A stretch of DNA of 64,000 nt, from assembly GCA_026214975.1 (NCBI GenBank), contig CM047817.1, positions 93,042,773 through 93,106,772 on the forward strand, read 5' to 3'. Shown piece by piece: positions 22,332-35,866 of the stretch. The stretch's first letter is position 1. The number at the start of each line of letters is the position of its first letter. A program made the translations under genes and the position numbers. Source of the DNA: Gentiana macrophylla. Its lineage: Eukaryota > Streptophyta > Magnoliopsida > Gentianales > Gentianaceae. The notes under the pieces were generated by a model. The model ran no database searches and was not told where the DNA came from. It saw nothing but the letters and a program-made list of their open reading frames with translations.

Positions 22332-24744
22332 ATGTCTGCTTTTATTGTTAGGATTGATAAGTTTACAGGAATGAATAGTTTTAGTCTGTGGCAGATCAAG
22401 ATGCGTGCTTTGTTGAAGCAACGGGGATTGTGGGTTCCCTTGTCTAAATCAACAGAAGGAAGTGCTGCCGAGAGAGCCAGTCTGGAGGAGAAAGCACATT
22501 CAACAATTATGTCAGATGATATTATCATAGAGGTTGCTGAAGAGGACACTGCTGAGAAGCTGTGGTCCAAACTTGAGAGCCTGTATATGACTAAGTCTCT
22601 AACCAACTAGCTTTTATTGAAAGAACGTGTGTTTAGTTTAAGGATGCATGAGGGTACTCAACCGAGGGATCATCTAGACCAGCTGAACACAATATTGCTT
22701 GATTTAAGGAATATTGATGTGAAGATTGAAGATGAGGATGCTGCATTGATTCTACTTGTATCGTTGCCTGCATCATATGAGAACTTTGTGTAGTCCTTTA
22801 TTGTTGGGAAGGACTCAGTATCATTGGAGGATGTAAGGTCATCACTCCATGCTCGAGAGTTACGTCATAAGGCATCTGGTTCTGGTACAGATAGTCAGTC
22901 TACTGGGTTGGTGGCCAGTGGAGTCAGCAGGGGGCCAGGCGATTCTGGAAAGAAGAAATCCAAGAAGAATTCTAAGGGTCCTAAAGCTAAGGATAACAGT
23001 AATTACTGCAAGGAGCAGGGCATTGGAAAAATGAATGTCCAAATAGGAAGAAGCAGCAGGGTACAGTTACTTTGGCAGAACAAGACACCAACTCTGAAGA
23101 AGATATGGCCTTAGCAGTTTCAGAGTCAGCAGGGCACAGAAATGTGTGGATTTTGGACACTAGGGCATCTTATCATGTGTGTCCATACAGGGAGTGGCTT
23201 TCAACTTATCAACAGATGGATGGAGGCCATATTGCTATGGCTAACAACAAGGTCTGCAAAATAGTTGGGATTAGATCAATCCAACTTAGGACACATGATG
23301 GTAAATTCTGTACACAGAAAGAGGTTAGACATGTCCACAAATGATCAAGAATTTGATATCACTTAGTCTACTAGACAGCAAAGGGTTCACGTTCAAGGGT
23401 GAGGGTGGAGTGGTGAATGTCTATAAGGATTCAAGTTTGATTCTGAAGGGTATCAGGCAGGGGACATTGTACATACTACAAGGGTCTACTGTATCAGGTT
23501 CTGCTGCTGTTGCATCATCAAAGGTTCACCAGTCACAATTGACCAAGTTGTGGCATATGTGATTGGGTCATATGGGTGAAAGAGGGTTGCAAATTTTGTC
23601 TAAGTCTGATTTACTTGGGGGATATAAGGCCAATGAGCTGGAATTCAGTGAACAATGTGTGTTTGGGAAGCTACATAGAAGCAAGTTCCCAAAAGCAATT
23701 CACATCACAAAAGGGACACTTGATTATGTCCATTCTGATTGTTGAGGACCTTCAAGGGTGGAGTCACTTGGTGGTCACAGGTATTTTGTGTCTTTTATAG
23801 ATGATTATTCAAGGATGGTTTGGGTAATTATGATTAAGCACAAGAGTGAAGCATTCAAGAACTTCAAGCAGTGGAAGTCTTTGGTTGAAAATCAGACAGG
23901 AAGGAAGATCAAGAGACTTTGAACTGACAATGGACTAGAATTCTATTGGTCTGAGTTTGATGAATTTTGCAAGAATGAAGGCATTGCTAGGCACCATACT
24001 GTAAAAGACACTCAACAGCAGAATGGTGTTGCAAAAAGAATGAATCAAACTCTTCTGGAGAGGGCAAGGTCCATGCTCTCTAATTCTGGTCTAGCAAGAA
24101 GATTTTGGGCAGAGGCTATTAACACAGCATGCTACTTAATCAATCGGGGCCTCACACTGGGATCAAACTTAAAACACCACTTGAGGTTTGGTCAGGAAAG
24201 TCAGCAGACTACTCTGGCTTAGGGTTTTTGGAAGCACTGTCTACTACCATGTCAGTGAGGGTAAACTGGAACCTAGGGCCAAGAAGGGTGTGTTTGTTGG
24301 ATATGGAGATGGAGTTAAGGGGTATAAAATCTAGTCATTAGCTGGAAATAGGGTTATACTCAGCAGGAGTGTAGTATTTGATGAAAACTCTATGCTTAAC
24401 TCATCCGTGAGAGCCACATCTGAATCTGAAATTGGATTTGAGACTGAGAAGGTTGAAAAACAGGTGGAGCTTCAAGCAGAGCCTACTGGATTAAAAGAGT
24501 CAGCAGAGGATAGTCAACAGTCAGCAGATCCAGAACAGGATCCAAGCCAATCTGTTGAACAAGGGTCAGTAGACACTCAAACAGCTGATGTTGGTCAGCA
24601 GGGTATAGCTCTCAGTAGAGCTAGGAGGACCAATATCAGACCTCCAAGAAGATATGGATTTGAGGAGGATATGGTTGGATATGCACTATAGGTTGCTGAG
24701 GTAGTGGATGGTTTTGAACCTAACACTTACAGGGAAGCTGTGAC
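22332..24744 (+). pseudogene. Tork copia Gag-protease-integrase, interrupted
   Basis: The ATG at 22332 opens Gag (MSAFIVRIDKFTGMNSFSLW, the usual copia start). Gag continues with a lysine-rich tail and a damaged zinc knuckle (23003-23040). The protease would be at WILDTRASYHVCPYREW, where the catalytic Asp-Ser-Gly is changed to DTRAS. Integrase follows with the HHCC region (LWHM-LGHMGERG, EQCVFGK), TDNGLEF and the NGVAKRMN segment (catalytic glutamate changed to K). In-frame stops at 22608, 22791, 23560, 23743 and 23920 each replace a CAG, CGA or TGG codon expected from relatives. LARD2 cuts the gene at 24744. Dead copy. Confidence 0.88.
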
Positions 24745-26467
24745 TGAAGGATGCAGGTTCTTAGATCTAAACGAATTAGATCTACGCGCAGCGGATGATC
24801 ACGATTTATATATCAAAACACATAATTAAAGGACTTAAACTACTACAAGGGGGTTAAGATCATGTTACCAATATAGGGAAGAGAAGCCTTGATCTTCCGA
24901 TGTGTTCTCCAAACGGCGGTTGGTGGACACCCTTCTTGATACACGAGCCTCCTTGATATGCAAACTAAAAATCCCAAGATTTTTCCAACTCGAACCCTAC
25001 AGAATAGAGGCCAAATTTTTCGGCCAATTTCTCTTGGTGAATAGTGACGTGAATAGTACCCTTTATTAGACTTGGGAGAACTCTCTTTATATAGGAGAGT
25101 AATCAATGTCCTCCAAGGATTAAATAATTAAGTGATAATTATCACATTAATCCTTTTCCAAATAAAAGATAAATAAAATGATTATCCCAAACAAATTAGG
25201 ATAAATCCTATTATTATCTAATATTCCATGAATTATCATTTAACAAATAAATGATAAATCACATGTCAAATAATTATCCAAGAAAACTAATTTCTCTCTA
25301 ATTAATTAACAAATATTGGCGCCACCTTTGGGGTTCACTAAGCCCACATAAAATGTCTTTCATGTGTATTATATTATTTAGCCCAACTAAATAATATTTT
25401 GCATATCAATTAATTAGCCCAGCCAATTAATTATCACTGAGGCCCAAGTAACAAGATTACTAGTCCGAATTACAGAAGCCACATCGGGGACCATGGACCT
25501 ATAACCAGTAGCTCCAATAATTAATTATTCATCAAACAGAATATAATTATTAATTCCGGGATTACGCCACCATAAACCCGAAACTGAACTCTACCGATTA
25601 TAGATGTATACTTATACTCAACCCATAGAGTGAATAAGCGTCCATTGATATAATCACTACATATGGATTAACCCTCCATAGATCGCCCATTCGAGTGGGA
25701 AGTCTCCGTGAACCCGACTCGAATATCTTATCCTTATTTACCATCAACCCCTCGATGATCAATTAGCACACATATCGACTAGTAGCTAATTAGTCAAATG
25801 TGAACTCCCGGGATCGATCACTTTCTTAGGGCTAACAAATAAGGGGATGTCTCTCTACTTCCCGCAGAAGGAATGGATTCCATGTCTGTGAAAATCGAAC
25901 TACTCACTCATCCGGAGATAGTGCCAATGAGAAGTGGCTTGGAACACATATTTAAGTGAACCGTAACTAACACATCAAACACTACCCGGGACAAGCAAAG
26001 ATCCCGTGATCACCTCAGATTAAGGTTGATCCATATATGATCATCTAATGATTTAATAAGATTCCTCGATTACGGAATTATACCGAGAAATACTGATTAA
26101 ATCGGTCCAAATTCTATATGAATGCCATCATATATAAATGCCCCACGTGAGTACCCTCACCGACAAATCCGGATAAGACTATCACACCCTAAGGTGTTTC
26201 GGGCGCATTATTGGTGTTTTAATCAAGAGACCCTAAACTCGATTAAGTTCACCACGGACTAACAGATTTAAGTATATCACCACTAACTCAATCCTCACGT
26301 AATCCATACACCGAAGTTGAGTTAAGTGGTTACATACAGATATACTTAGGGTTTGCAAGCAGTTGTATTACTTTACAAGCACAAAGCAAGTAATAAGGTG
26401 AGATAAATTTCTGTCATTCATTATTAAAAACAATTACACAAATTGTCTTTCGGCACTACACCTAACA
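24745..26467 (-). repeat. LARD2 3' LTR (left copy)
   Basis: Plus-strand ends TGAAGGATGC and ACCTAACA. The minus-strand TATATAAA box is at 25086-25093. It aligns to 31977-33694 throughout. Confidence 0.92.
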
Positions 26468-26484
26468 ATCTCCCACTTGCACGA
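26468..26484 (-). other. LARD2 polypurine tract
   Basis: Minus strand GTGCAAGTGGGAGATT directly abuts the 3' LTR. This is the expected plus-strand primer position. Confidence 0.75.
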
Positions 26485-29400
26485 AATGACAAGCAACGAT
26501 TGTTTTTAGAGCACACCCTATCTCATCTTATTCACAACACTCTCCCACTTGCTCTAAAGCGGATGAGATATATTCCTCAATGCCGTACCCTCCAAGCACC
26601 GGACTTGGTACACTCGATCGCTTTGGTTGTCGGCCCGAGACGAAACGTTGCCGGTCCATCTAATCAGCGGTACTCTCTCTCAATATGCTTTTGACCTCTA
26701 AAGGTAGTGAGAAGATCCTTCTAAGCTATTTCTTCACTTGTTTTCACGGTGAAGTGATATCGGCTTATCGGACTGGAATTACTCCCGGACCAAAAAGGAA
26801 ATTCTAAGCACTATGAGTAAACACCGAGCCCGAGATCAACGTAATGATCATCCTTAAATCGACTACAAGTCGAATCGGTGTAGTCAACCATATTCAAGTT
26901 TGCTCTCGAATATACAAGCATATGATTCCTCGTTCTCTAAAGATACTTGAGGACGTACTAAAATCGCTACTTATTGCTCAAATCCAAGATTCGATTACTA
27001 TTGACTTATGATAACTGACTTGCCGTTATCCAAGAGAGACTCTATCCCATTTTCTCTTTATCCGGAGATTTAGAGAATCATTCCTGAGAGGTAGGATAGG
27101 ACTACTCTCGATGAATGCTGCAACCGTATATGCATAATCAATCTTATTCAATAAGACAGGTGGGATAGCCAATGACTCATTCTCGTGGATTTGACCGAAT
27201 CAAATTCTTAGAATATAGTCCAATTTCTCTCATCCAGAGAATCTAGGCGTGTCGATTTCCGACTTGATATAGCACACCCATGTTTTTTCCAACCGTTTTA
27301 GTGTTATCATTTATGTACACTAATACTACTACTTCACCAATATTGATATCCAGTCTACGAAAGACTTATCAATACTTTGGTCAAGTTCACATATTTTAAA
27401 ACATGTGACTTTTAAATGACCGAGAGGTTCTCTTAAATCCACAAAGGATATAAGCCATGGTGTGCCTCCTACCAAAGGTTCTTTTCGAATGAATTAAGAT
27501 ATCGTTAGTCTCTTAAAAAAGGTCTTGGGAATCACCCTATCTTACGCTTTGTAACGAATCCGTTATTCATTCTTAGCTAAAACCCTTCGTTTAATGAATT
27601 GATTCCGTTGTTCAAACAAGAAAGTCTCGTGGAATCACCCTTACTTTCGCTTAACGAAATCTAGCAAGATCGAGTGGTGAGAGAGTTCAAGGTCCAGTTA
27701 ACTCTCTACTTGTCGTGAATCACCCCTATACCACTCAACTTTGCTATTTGAAAGTTTAAACTTTCCTATTCATTCGACTCTTTTCCGTGTAGATCCAATT
27801 GCTCCACCTGGGCCCGAGACACTGGGTGGTTCTACAAGAGGTCTGAATAACCCTGAGTACCAAAACTCCATTCAGTGGTTAAGGTTTTCAAACCAACCTC
27901 TATAATCGTAATCCTATACACCCACCAAGAGCCATATGTTATCAATCACCCCAAAGAGATTATAAAGTCCACAAAATCACAATGGGTCAACGGTTAAACC
28001 ATACTCCCTTTGTGTCTTGGGTGGATTGACATTACGATCTAGTAGTATTTATCGTTGTAATCACCAACAACCGATGTGGTCCGATTAAATCGAGATAGTA
28101 ACTATCTTTGGGTAACCGTACTCAAGGTTTAAGGTTGTTACTTATAGATTCTATCGTAAGGCTTGTGACAGATTCAACCGTCACTTTCTCGATCTCAAGA
28201 ATCTTATAATCAACCTTCACTCGTCTCATTAAGATGTTTCACAAACAATCACAATCTGAACGTATCGCAAAATTTCCAATCCTACCTTTAAGCATTAAAT
28301 GCTAAATGCCTACATTTATGGAAGTGGTGTGAACCGAATTCACTCCTTATCCATAAACTCACTAGCATCTTCTAGGTAGACTTCTCGGTTTACATAATAA
28401 TGTTAACCGTTATTTTGCAACTAATTATCTTAATCGAGTTTAGCGTTGTATTGTAGCATATCAATAACTATATAGGGCAAGTCTATGGTTTCTTCCTCGG
28501 TGAGAAACATTCCACTAGAGGAAGCGGCCGAGCATCACCCCAAGACTATGCGATAGCCTATTTCTCGAGCATGGAATACTCTATTCTCTCGCTAAAATCA
28601 GAGACACCTCCTCATATTCTTTCGATAAACCAACCAAAGTGTTTTGAGTAGTTATCGACAGAATGTCACCACTCAAAATCTCCCACTAGCTTGTATCTCT
28701 CACTAGACCCGAAGGTCATGGTGAACAAGCTATGTTACCCTTCAAAACTATTACCCTTTCCCGATTGAAAAGAAACTTAGTCATTGTTCCTTTGAGATAG
28801 TGTTCCAAGACCGGGAGATAGGAATCACCCTTAGCCATCACAGGTCTTGTCTACAGGATATATGCACTAATTAATAGATATTGAAAGGTCGTTTATCTTA
28901 ATACGGAAACCTTTTACCTTTAATAGTTTTAGATGTGTTACACGTACTTATTCAGCTGTTCTAAGTGGTTCTGACTTTATCAAACAAAAGTCCGAGTCTC
29001 GGATTCGTACTACAAATGTCATATTCACTTTCTATGTGGCAACAATATATCGAGTTGAAAGTGAATCCAATTGTTTCAACGAATCAGAAATGAGAAAAAT
29101 AAATTTTTCGTGATATTCAAGAGATAGAATCAAATTCATTTCCTTATATCACTCCCACTATTCTAGCTGAAATTACTGCCCGTTGTTACTTTATTAATGC
29201 ACAACTTTATTGTTCTTCCAAAGAACTAAGCCACTGAGTCAAGTTACTCGGTTAAGAAAGTCGCTAAGGATTCATTGATTAGTGATCCGAAATCACTTTC
29301 CTTATCCTATACTTTCTTTAATTAATGTTTCGGTTTAGCCTCAAAACTTTAGTTAAGATGATTAACACTTATAGACATTCTTTCCCATTCTTAACTTTCC

Positions 29401-31954
29401 TTAAAAGGGAATAGTCTTGAACTAGCAGTTCGTTTGAGTAGACACTACTCGTGAGCGTGGGATGTCTAATGAAAGTGTTACCAGTGGGGCCTGATTTTCT
29501 AATAAATCGAAAAACATATTATAAAAGCTCCCACTAGTTTATCGGTTCCAAATACCGTCTAACTAGCGACACTTTAATTTATGATTCTCCAATTTTTCTA
29601 TCAGAAAATTTCTCTTGTAGACACTACACAATTCACTAGAAGAATTTTATCGTCCCAATCATCTTTCAAACTAACTACGGTTGTCTCTCGTTCTGCACGA
29701 GTGACGATGTGACATGCCTATTTACGTCACTTAAGTTTTGAAGGCTTCAAGAGAAATATCTCTTCCGAAAAATTAATCGTATGTGAGATTAATAAATACA
29801 ACGTTTGATTACTTACCACTTTTTAACGAAGTCATTACTAGTCAATTTTACACTAGCAGTCTAGCACCTTAGAGAGATATATATATTACAGTTGTAAATA
29901 AAATTTGACAGAAAATAAATCCAAATCATACACTACTAAAATTTTAGGAACATAAACTAAGTACTTATAGTCTATCCTACCATTCCAAGGATTTAATCTA
30001 ATGCCTCAGTGCCGCCTTAGGGTAGGTCAAAGAGGTTTCGATTAATATTGAAGATCAGATTGAGAATCGAACATCTCATTTGTGATCGTCAATCACCTTT
30101 CCTTTTTCAGCCAAGGTACTACCAAAAATACCCTTTATGAGTGTGACCCTCTTTGTCTCAGATTTTTAGGTAGACCCGAGTGTGCCGCCTTAGGGTCGGT
30201 CGGTGACCCGACGAGTACCCAAAATCCTATCCTTTCGGAGACCAAGCCTTGAATTTTGATAGCGGTGAAGGCCTTCCGCCAGGGGCCGAAATCAAAGCCG
30301 CACGAGGCGTCACCATTCTCTCACGTTGCTTGTGTCAACAGTAGAGGCCGTGGGGTCGGCTGTCGCCTCTCCCGCTCCCACTCAATATTTTGAAAAAGTG
30401 GTGGGTTTACTGATCACGTTTTTGGACTTGATGTTTCATTAAGGAACAATAAATCATAGGCCCGAATTTTGTCGGTTATGTGGGCTAGCCCACCCGACCT
30501 ATTCGTTAGAACATATGTGGCCGTCGGACGGGTCAAGGCTAGGAGAGCACCGTTGAGCCGTAGCGGCTCTTCGGATGGCTCAAGATTGCTGGACTTCGTG
30601 CAAACGCCACACGTGGAGGGTGAAGTCGATTGAGCCGTAGCTACTTGTTGACCACCCAACCGTGGTTAAACCACTTTCAACCTGTTTGCCCGTGATTATC
30701 CAATCCTTAAACATCAAACATTCACGTAGACACTACGGAACAAAAACGTAATCTCGTCTTAGGTAAGGTGGAATTCACCAAGAATCCAACACCTTAACCA
30801 TGAGGTTTCGGGATTTTACTCCTTATGCTTTCGCAGAGTGGGATTCACCGAGAATCCATCACCCAACCTCGACGATTGAAAAAACCCGTGTTCCTCGGTT
30901 TTTACCCTAATTAGTTTCTAATTAATATCAAACAATTAATTAAAACTAATCATGTGTTTTATACATGCCTAACTAATTCCTCGAATTAATTTCTACATGT
31001 ATGCATATGGAGTGGAATTCATGATATGATGCATGTCATGGCAATTTTCCGGTTCTACTCATACAATCTACACATGTATACTAGTGCGGAAAATAAACAC
31101 CGAGATGGACCGTTGGCACCCCCGTAACTAATCTATTCGAAAATAAATTAAAAAAAGAAAAACCTAATCTGCAGCTGTTAAGAATCTTCGACGATCGGCA
31201 TATCAAACGAACTTGGATCGGGACGAAACTTTCCAGATCTGATCTTTACTCTTCGGGCTTCAATATGGACGGTTGGATCGGAGCTTTGACTTGTCAATCT
31301 TCCTCAGTGAGCCGCCCAACTTGCTGCTGAAAACAGACTCTTACAGCAGCGCATCATTGACTTCCCGAGGCCGATCGGGGATCGAGTTGAATCCCGATCG
31401 TCCTGAAAATTTTATCTCACGTCCATAACTCCATGATATACGATCTGACCGGTCGGATTTTAATTTGAACGGTCCAATTGTTCCCAGAAAATCGAAGAAA
31501 TCACAGTTAGGGTTTCTGCGAATCCTGTGTTTTTCTGTTACAGCTGCCTCTTCTCATCAACGAACGGACATCCAAACGGACTCTGATCGACGCCAAATTT
31601 TGTGGGATTGTTCATCTACTTCCAATCTTGATTCTGACCGGAGGGATCTTCGTTTTAACGGCTCAAACAACGGAAAAAACGAAAAGACTAAACAGCTAAT
31701 GTACAGATCTATTTTCTGGAAATTAAAATTGCAATAATATGTGAATTACATAATTTCCTATACTCATATGAACGAATTTTCATCGTTTATATGAGTTTAC
31801 AATAGATCTAACGGGAAAACGGTGCCAACCCCAATCCATCTCTTCAACCATAGCAATTTAAAAATTATTAATACATAATAATAAGTAAAATATCACCTAC
31901 ATGCAATTCCACTCCTTTAAATCGTTTAATTACGATTATGACTATACAAATCGT
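26485..31954 (-). other. LARD2 internal region, non-coding
   Basis: 5.5 kb without credible coding sequence on either strand; the longest open frames are under 100 codons and match nothing I recognise. Recurrent short motifs are visible: ATCACCC at about 27531, 27634, 27719, 27946, 28534 and 28833, the word GTGCCGCCTTAGGGT at about 30008 and 30182, and two GAATCC-type hairpins at 30764-30862. The right end (30900-31950) is leader-like. Confidence 0.7.
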
Positions 31955-31974
31955 GGAACCTGGCTCCGATACCA
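31955..31974 (-). other. LARD2 primer-binding site, tRNA-iMet
   Basis: Minus strand TGGTATCGGAGCCAGGTTCC, twenty bases complementary to the initiator tRNA-Met 3' region, two bases inside the 5' LTR. Confidence 0.9.
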
Positions 31975-31976
31975 CA

Positions 31977-33694
31977 TGAAGGATGCAGGTTCTTAGATCT
32001 AAACGAATTAGATCTACGCGCAGCGGATGATCACGATTTATATATCAAAACACATAATTAAAGGACTTAAACTACTACAAGGGGTTAAGATCATGTTACC
32101 AATATAGGGAAGAGAAGCTTGATCTTCCGATGTGTTTCTCCAAACGGGCGGTTGGTGGACACCCTTCTTGATACACGAGCCTCCTTGATATGCAAACTTA
32201 AAAATCCCAAGATTTTTCCAACTCAACCCTAGTTAGAAAGTAGGCCAAATTTTTCGCCAATTTCTCTTGGTGAATAGTGACGTGAATAGTACCCTTTATT
32301 AGACTTGGGATAACTCTCTTTATATGGAGAGTAATCAATGTCCTCCAAGGATTAAATAATTAAGTGATAATTATCACATTAATCCTTTTCAAATAAAAGA
32401 TAAATAAAATGATTATCCCAAACAAATTAGGATAAATCCTATTATTATCTAATATTCCATGAATTATCATTTAACAAATAAATGATAAATCACATGTCAA
32501 ATAATTATCCAAGAAAACTAATTTCTCTCTAATTAATTAACAAATATTGGCGCCACCTTTGGGGTTCACTAAGCCCACATAAAATGTCTTTCATGTGTAT
32601 TATATTATTTAGCCCAACTAAATAATATTTTGCATATCAATTAATTAAGCCAAACCAATTAATTATCAATGAGGCCCAAGTAACAAGATTACTAGTCCGA
32701 ATTACGAAGTTTACATCGGGATTTCATACTGACCTATAACAAGAAAGCTCCAATAATTAATTATTCATCAAAGTAATATAATTATTAATTCCGGGATTAC
32801 GCCACCATAAACCCAAATCGAACTCTACCGATTATAGATGTATACTTATACTCAACCCATAGAGTGAATAAGCGTCCATTGATATAATCACTACATATGG
32901 ATTAACCTCCATAGATCGCCCATTCGAGTGGGAAGTCTCCGTGAACCCGACTTCGAATATCTTATCCTTATTTACCATCAACCCCTCGATGATCAATTAG
33001 CACACATATCGACTAGTAGCTAATTAGTCAAATGTGAACTCCGGGATCGATCACTTTCTTAGGGCTAACAAATAAGGGGATTGTCTCTCTACTTCCCCAG
33101 AGGAAGGAATGGATTCCATGTCTGTGAAAATCGTAACTACTCACTCATCCGGAGATAGTGCCAATGAGAAGTGGCTTGGAACACATATTTAAGTGAACCG
33201 TAACTAACACATCAAACACTACCCGGGACAAGCAAAGATCCTGTGATCACCTCAGATTAAGGTTGATCCATATATGATCATCTAATGATTTAATAAGATT
33301 CCTCGATTACGGAATTATACCGAGAAATACAGATTAAATCGGTCCAATTCTATATGAATGCCATCATATATAAATGCCCCACGTAGTACCCTCTCACCGG
33401 CAATCCGGATAAGACTATCACACCCTAAGGTGTTAGGCGCATTATTGGTGTTTTAATCAAGAGACCCTAAACTCGATTAAGTTCACCACGGACTATGATT
33501 TAAGTATATCACCACTAACTCAATCCTCACGTGTAATCCATACACCGAGTTAAGTGGTTACATACAGATATACTTAGGGTTTCTGTGATGTATTATTACT
33601 TTACAAGCACAAAGCAAGTAATAAGGTGAGATAAATTTGTCATTCATTATTAAAAACAATTACACAAATTGTCTTTCGGGCACTACACCTAACA
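31977..33694 (-). repeat. LARD2 5' LTR (right copy)
   Basis: Plus-strand ends TGAAGGATGC and ACCTAACA, next to the primer site. It differs from the left copy by scattered substitutions and indels; for example, its TATA region has one change near 32335. Confidence 0.92.
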
Positions 33695-35232
33695 GTGACA
33701 TGTTCAGAGGCATCCCAATGGCTTGTTGCCATGGGAGAAGAAATGGAATCACTTCAGAAGAATGAGACTTGGGATCTGGTCAAACAACCACAGGATTGGA
33801 GCCTGGTAACTTGCAAATGGATATTCAAGAAAATGAAGGAATGACATCTGCTGAGGGTTTCAGATATAAGGCACGTTTGGTTGCTAGGGGGTTCAGTCAG
33901 AAAGAGGGGGTAGGCTATGAAGAGATGTTTTCTCCAATGGTCAGACATACTTCCATCAGGGTGCTGTTAGCAATAGTGGCACATCAGAATCTTGAACTTG
34001 AGCAATTGGATGTGAAGACAACTTTTCTACATGGAGATGTAGATAAGGAAATTTATATGACTCAGCCAAAGGGTTTCCAAGTTCCTGGCAAGGAAGGATA
34101 TGTGTGCAAGTTGAATAAGTCCTTATATGGACTTAAGCACACCCCAAGACAGTGGTATAAGAAGTTTGACAGCTATATGATTCAACAGGGTTATAGAAGG
34201 AGTCCATAAGATTGTTGTCTTTATCACAACAAGTTGAAGTATGGTTCAGTCATCTATCTGGTTCTGTATGTGGATGATATGCTGATAGCTGCTGCAAATA
34301 AGTCTAACATTCAAGATCTGAAGAATCTGCTCAAGGCTGAATTTGAGATGAAGGATTTGGGGAATTCAAAGAAAATTTTGGGGATGGAGATCTATAGAGA
34401 TAGGAAGCAGGGGAAGTTGTTCTTGTCTCAGAAGGGGTATATTGAAAAGGTATTATCCAAGTTTGGCATGACAGCAGCCAAACCTATAGATACTCCAATG
34501 GCACCAAATCTACATATGTCTGCTGTGTTTGCTTCACCGTCAGCTGAAGTGGAAGAATACATGTTAAGAGTTCCATATGCTAGTGCAGTGGGTAGTTTGA
34601 TGTATGCCATGAGTCAGATTAGGCCTCGATTTGGCTCGTGCAATCGATCTTTGTCCAAGAGGTTTATGGCTCAACCTAGAAAGGAACACTGGAAAGCAGT
34701 GAAAAGGATATTTAGGTACCTTAGGGGTACATCAGATATTGGACTCATTTATGGAGGTTGTACTCAATGTTTTGTCACAGTGGTACGGGTTCGATTATCG
34801 ATTATGTCACTGATGTGACGGTAGGAGATCAATGACTGGGTATGTGTTTACTTTAGGTAGTTCTGTGGTAAGTTGGAAGGCAACTTTACAGGGTACAGTG
34901 ACATTATCTACTACTGAAGTAGAGTATAGGCACTGACAGAAGCAGCAAAGGAGGCAATCTGGTTGAAAGGGCTAGTCAATGATCTGAGTCTGCATCAAGA
35001 TCAAGCCAGGTTGTATCCTGACAGTCTTAGTGCAATATGTTTGGCTAAGGATCAGGTTCATCATGAAAGAACCAAGCACATTGATATTAGGTACCATTTT
35101 CTAAGGAATGAGAGGAGGGTCAAAGTGGAAAAGATTAGTACTGATGTCAATTATGCTGATATGTTCACTAAACCAGTTTCAAGGGGCAAGTTTCAGTTGT
35201 GTCTGGACTTGTTAAATATCCAAAGCGGTTAA
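33695..35232 (+). pseudogene. Tork copia RT and RNase H
   Basis: This continues the polyprotein after LARD2. RT has KARLVARGFSQKEGVGYEEMFSPMVRHTSIR, LDVKTTFLHGDVDKEIYM, LNKSLYGLKHTPRQWYKKFD and the catalytic LVLYVDDMLI (34258-34290, both aspartates present). RNase H runs from about 34850 ([11 protein letters not shown]) to TKHIDIRYHFLRNE, with DMFTKPVSRGKF near the end. A stop at 34207, a frame change near 34760-34830 and another near 34930 disable it. Confidence 0.88.
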
Positions 35233-35363
35233 ATCCGAATCTGGGAATACTCAGCTGAAGTTGGAGGTCTGCTGAGGTATTCAAATCTGAAGACAAAGAG
35301 GATTTCTGGCACTTGGTTGTGCATCAAGTCAGTTTTCATGAAGTTGAAGTCAAGGTGGAGATT

Positions 35364-35866
35364 TGTAATGGTGACTTAAACTATGCTACTGAGTCTGGTC
35401 TGTTTAGTGTGGCATTCAGCAGAGTATAGGGAAACATGTTCTGGTTAGCAATGTATAAAGCATCTGCTGAAGTCTGGTATTCAGTCTGGGGGCAAGTTCA
35501 GCAGGGTTGATCAGCCTGTTGATGGCAAGTCTACTGAAGACAAGTCTGCTGATGCTCAGCAGACTTGCAGAACACGTCTGCTGCATGTTTGTTCGAGTTA
35601 CTTCTGGGGTATTTCAGTCATTTACTGGGTTGGCTGTTAAGTCAGTTAGGGTTGGACTCCCAAGGCTATAAATATCATTTGTATTAATTGTAACTTGATG
35701 TAACTTTCTGTTGATAATAAAATATCCTCGTTTGTCCGTGGAGTGGTCAGCACATTGCCGGAAACCACGTTTAATTTGTGTTCTTCTTGTTTCTGTGTTT
35801 ATTTACTTGTTAGTCTTATATCTTTACTCACAATCACCATCACTTCTTGATCGATCCGTCATAGCA
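35364..35866 (+). repeat. 3' LTR of the Tork-type copia element
   Basis: Starts TGTAATGGTGAC, TATAAATA at 35667-35674, ends ATAGCA. Nearly full-length match to the 5' LTR. Confidence 0.92.

Larger units (their letters stand above)
24745..33694 (-). mobile_element. LARD2: large non-coding LTR retrotransposon derivative, intact ends
   Basis: Two 1.72-kb LTRs (24745-26467, 31977-33694) flank 5.5 kb of internal DNA, with the target duplication GTGAC on both sides (24740-24744, 33695-33699). The primer site beside the right LTR and the polypurine tract beside the left LTR show minus-strand orientation. No gag or pol similarity was seen, so it fits the LARD class moved in trans; the iMet primer site suggests copia machinery. 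The LTRs are very similar, with scattered single-base indels. It sits inside the Tork element and is therefore younger than it. Confidence 0.9.
21702..35866 (+). mobile_element. Tork/TNT1-like copia retrotransposon, complete structure, split by LARD2
   Basis: 5' LTR 21702-22205, tRNA-iMet primer site, gag-pol in two blocks (22332-24744 and 33695-35232), purine-rich AAGGTGGAGATT before the 3' LTR, 3' LTR 35364-35866. The flanks are CATGA (21697-21701) and CATGG (35867-35871), a 5-bp target duplication with one later change. Domain order gag, protease, integrase, RT, RNase H is that of copia, and the sequence is closest to Tork/TNT1 types. Multiple stops make it non-autonomous. Confidence 0.9.

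Noticed and set aside
30414..30659. Small protein of 81 residues in LARD2
   Set aside because: No similarity recognised, no start context or neighbours; probably a chance open frame in the GC-richer leader.
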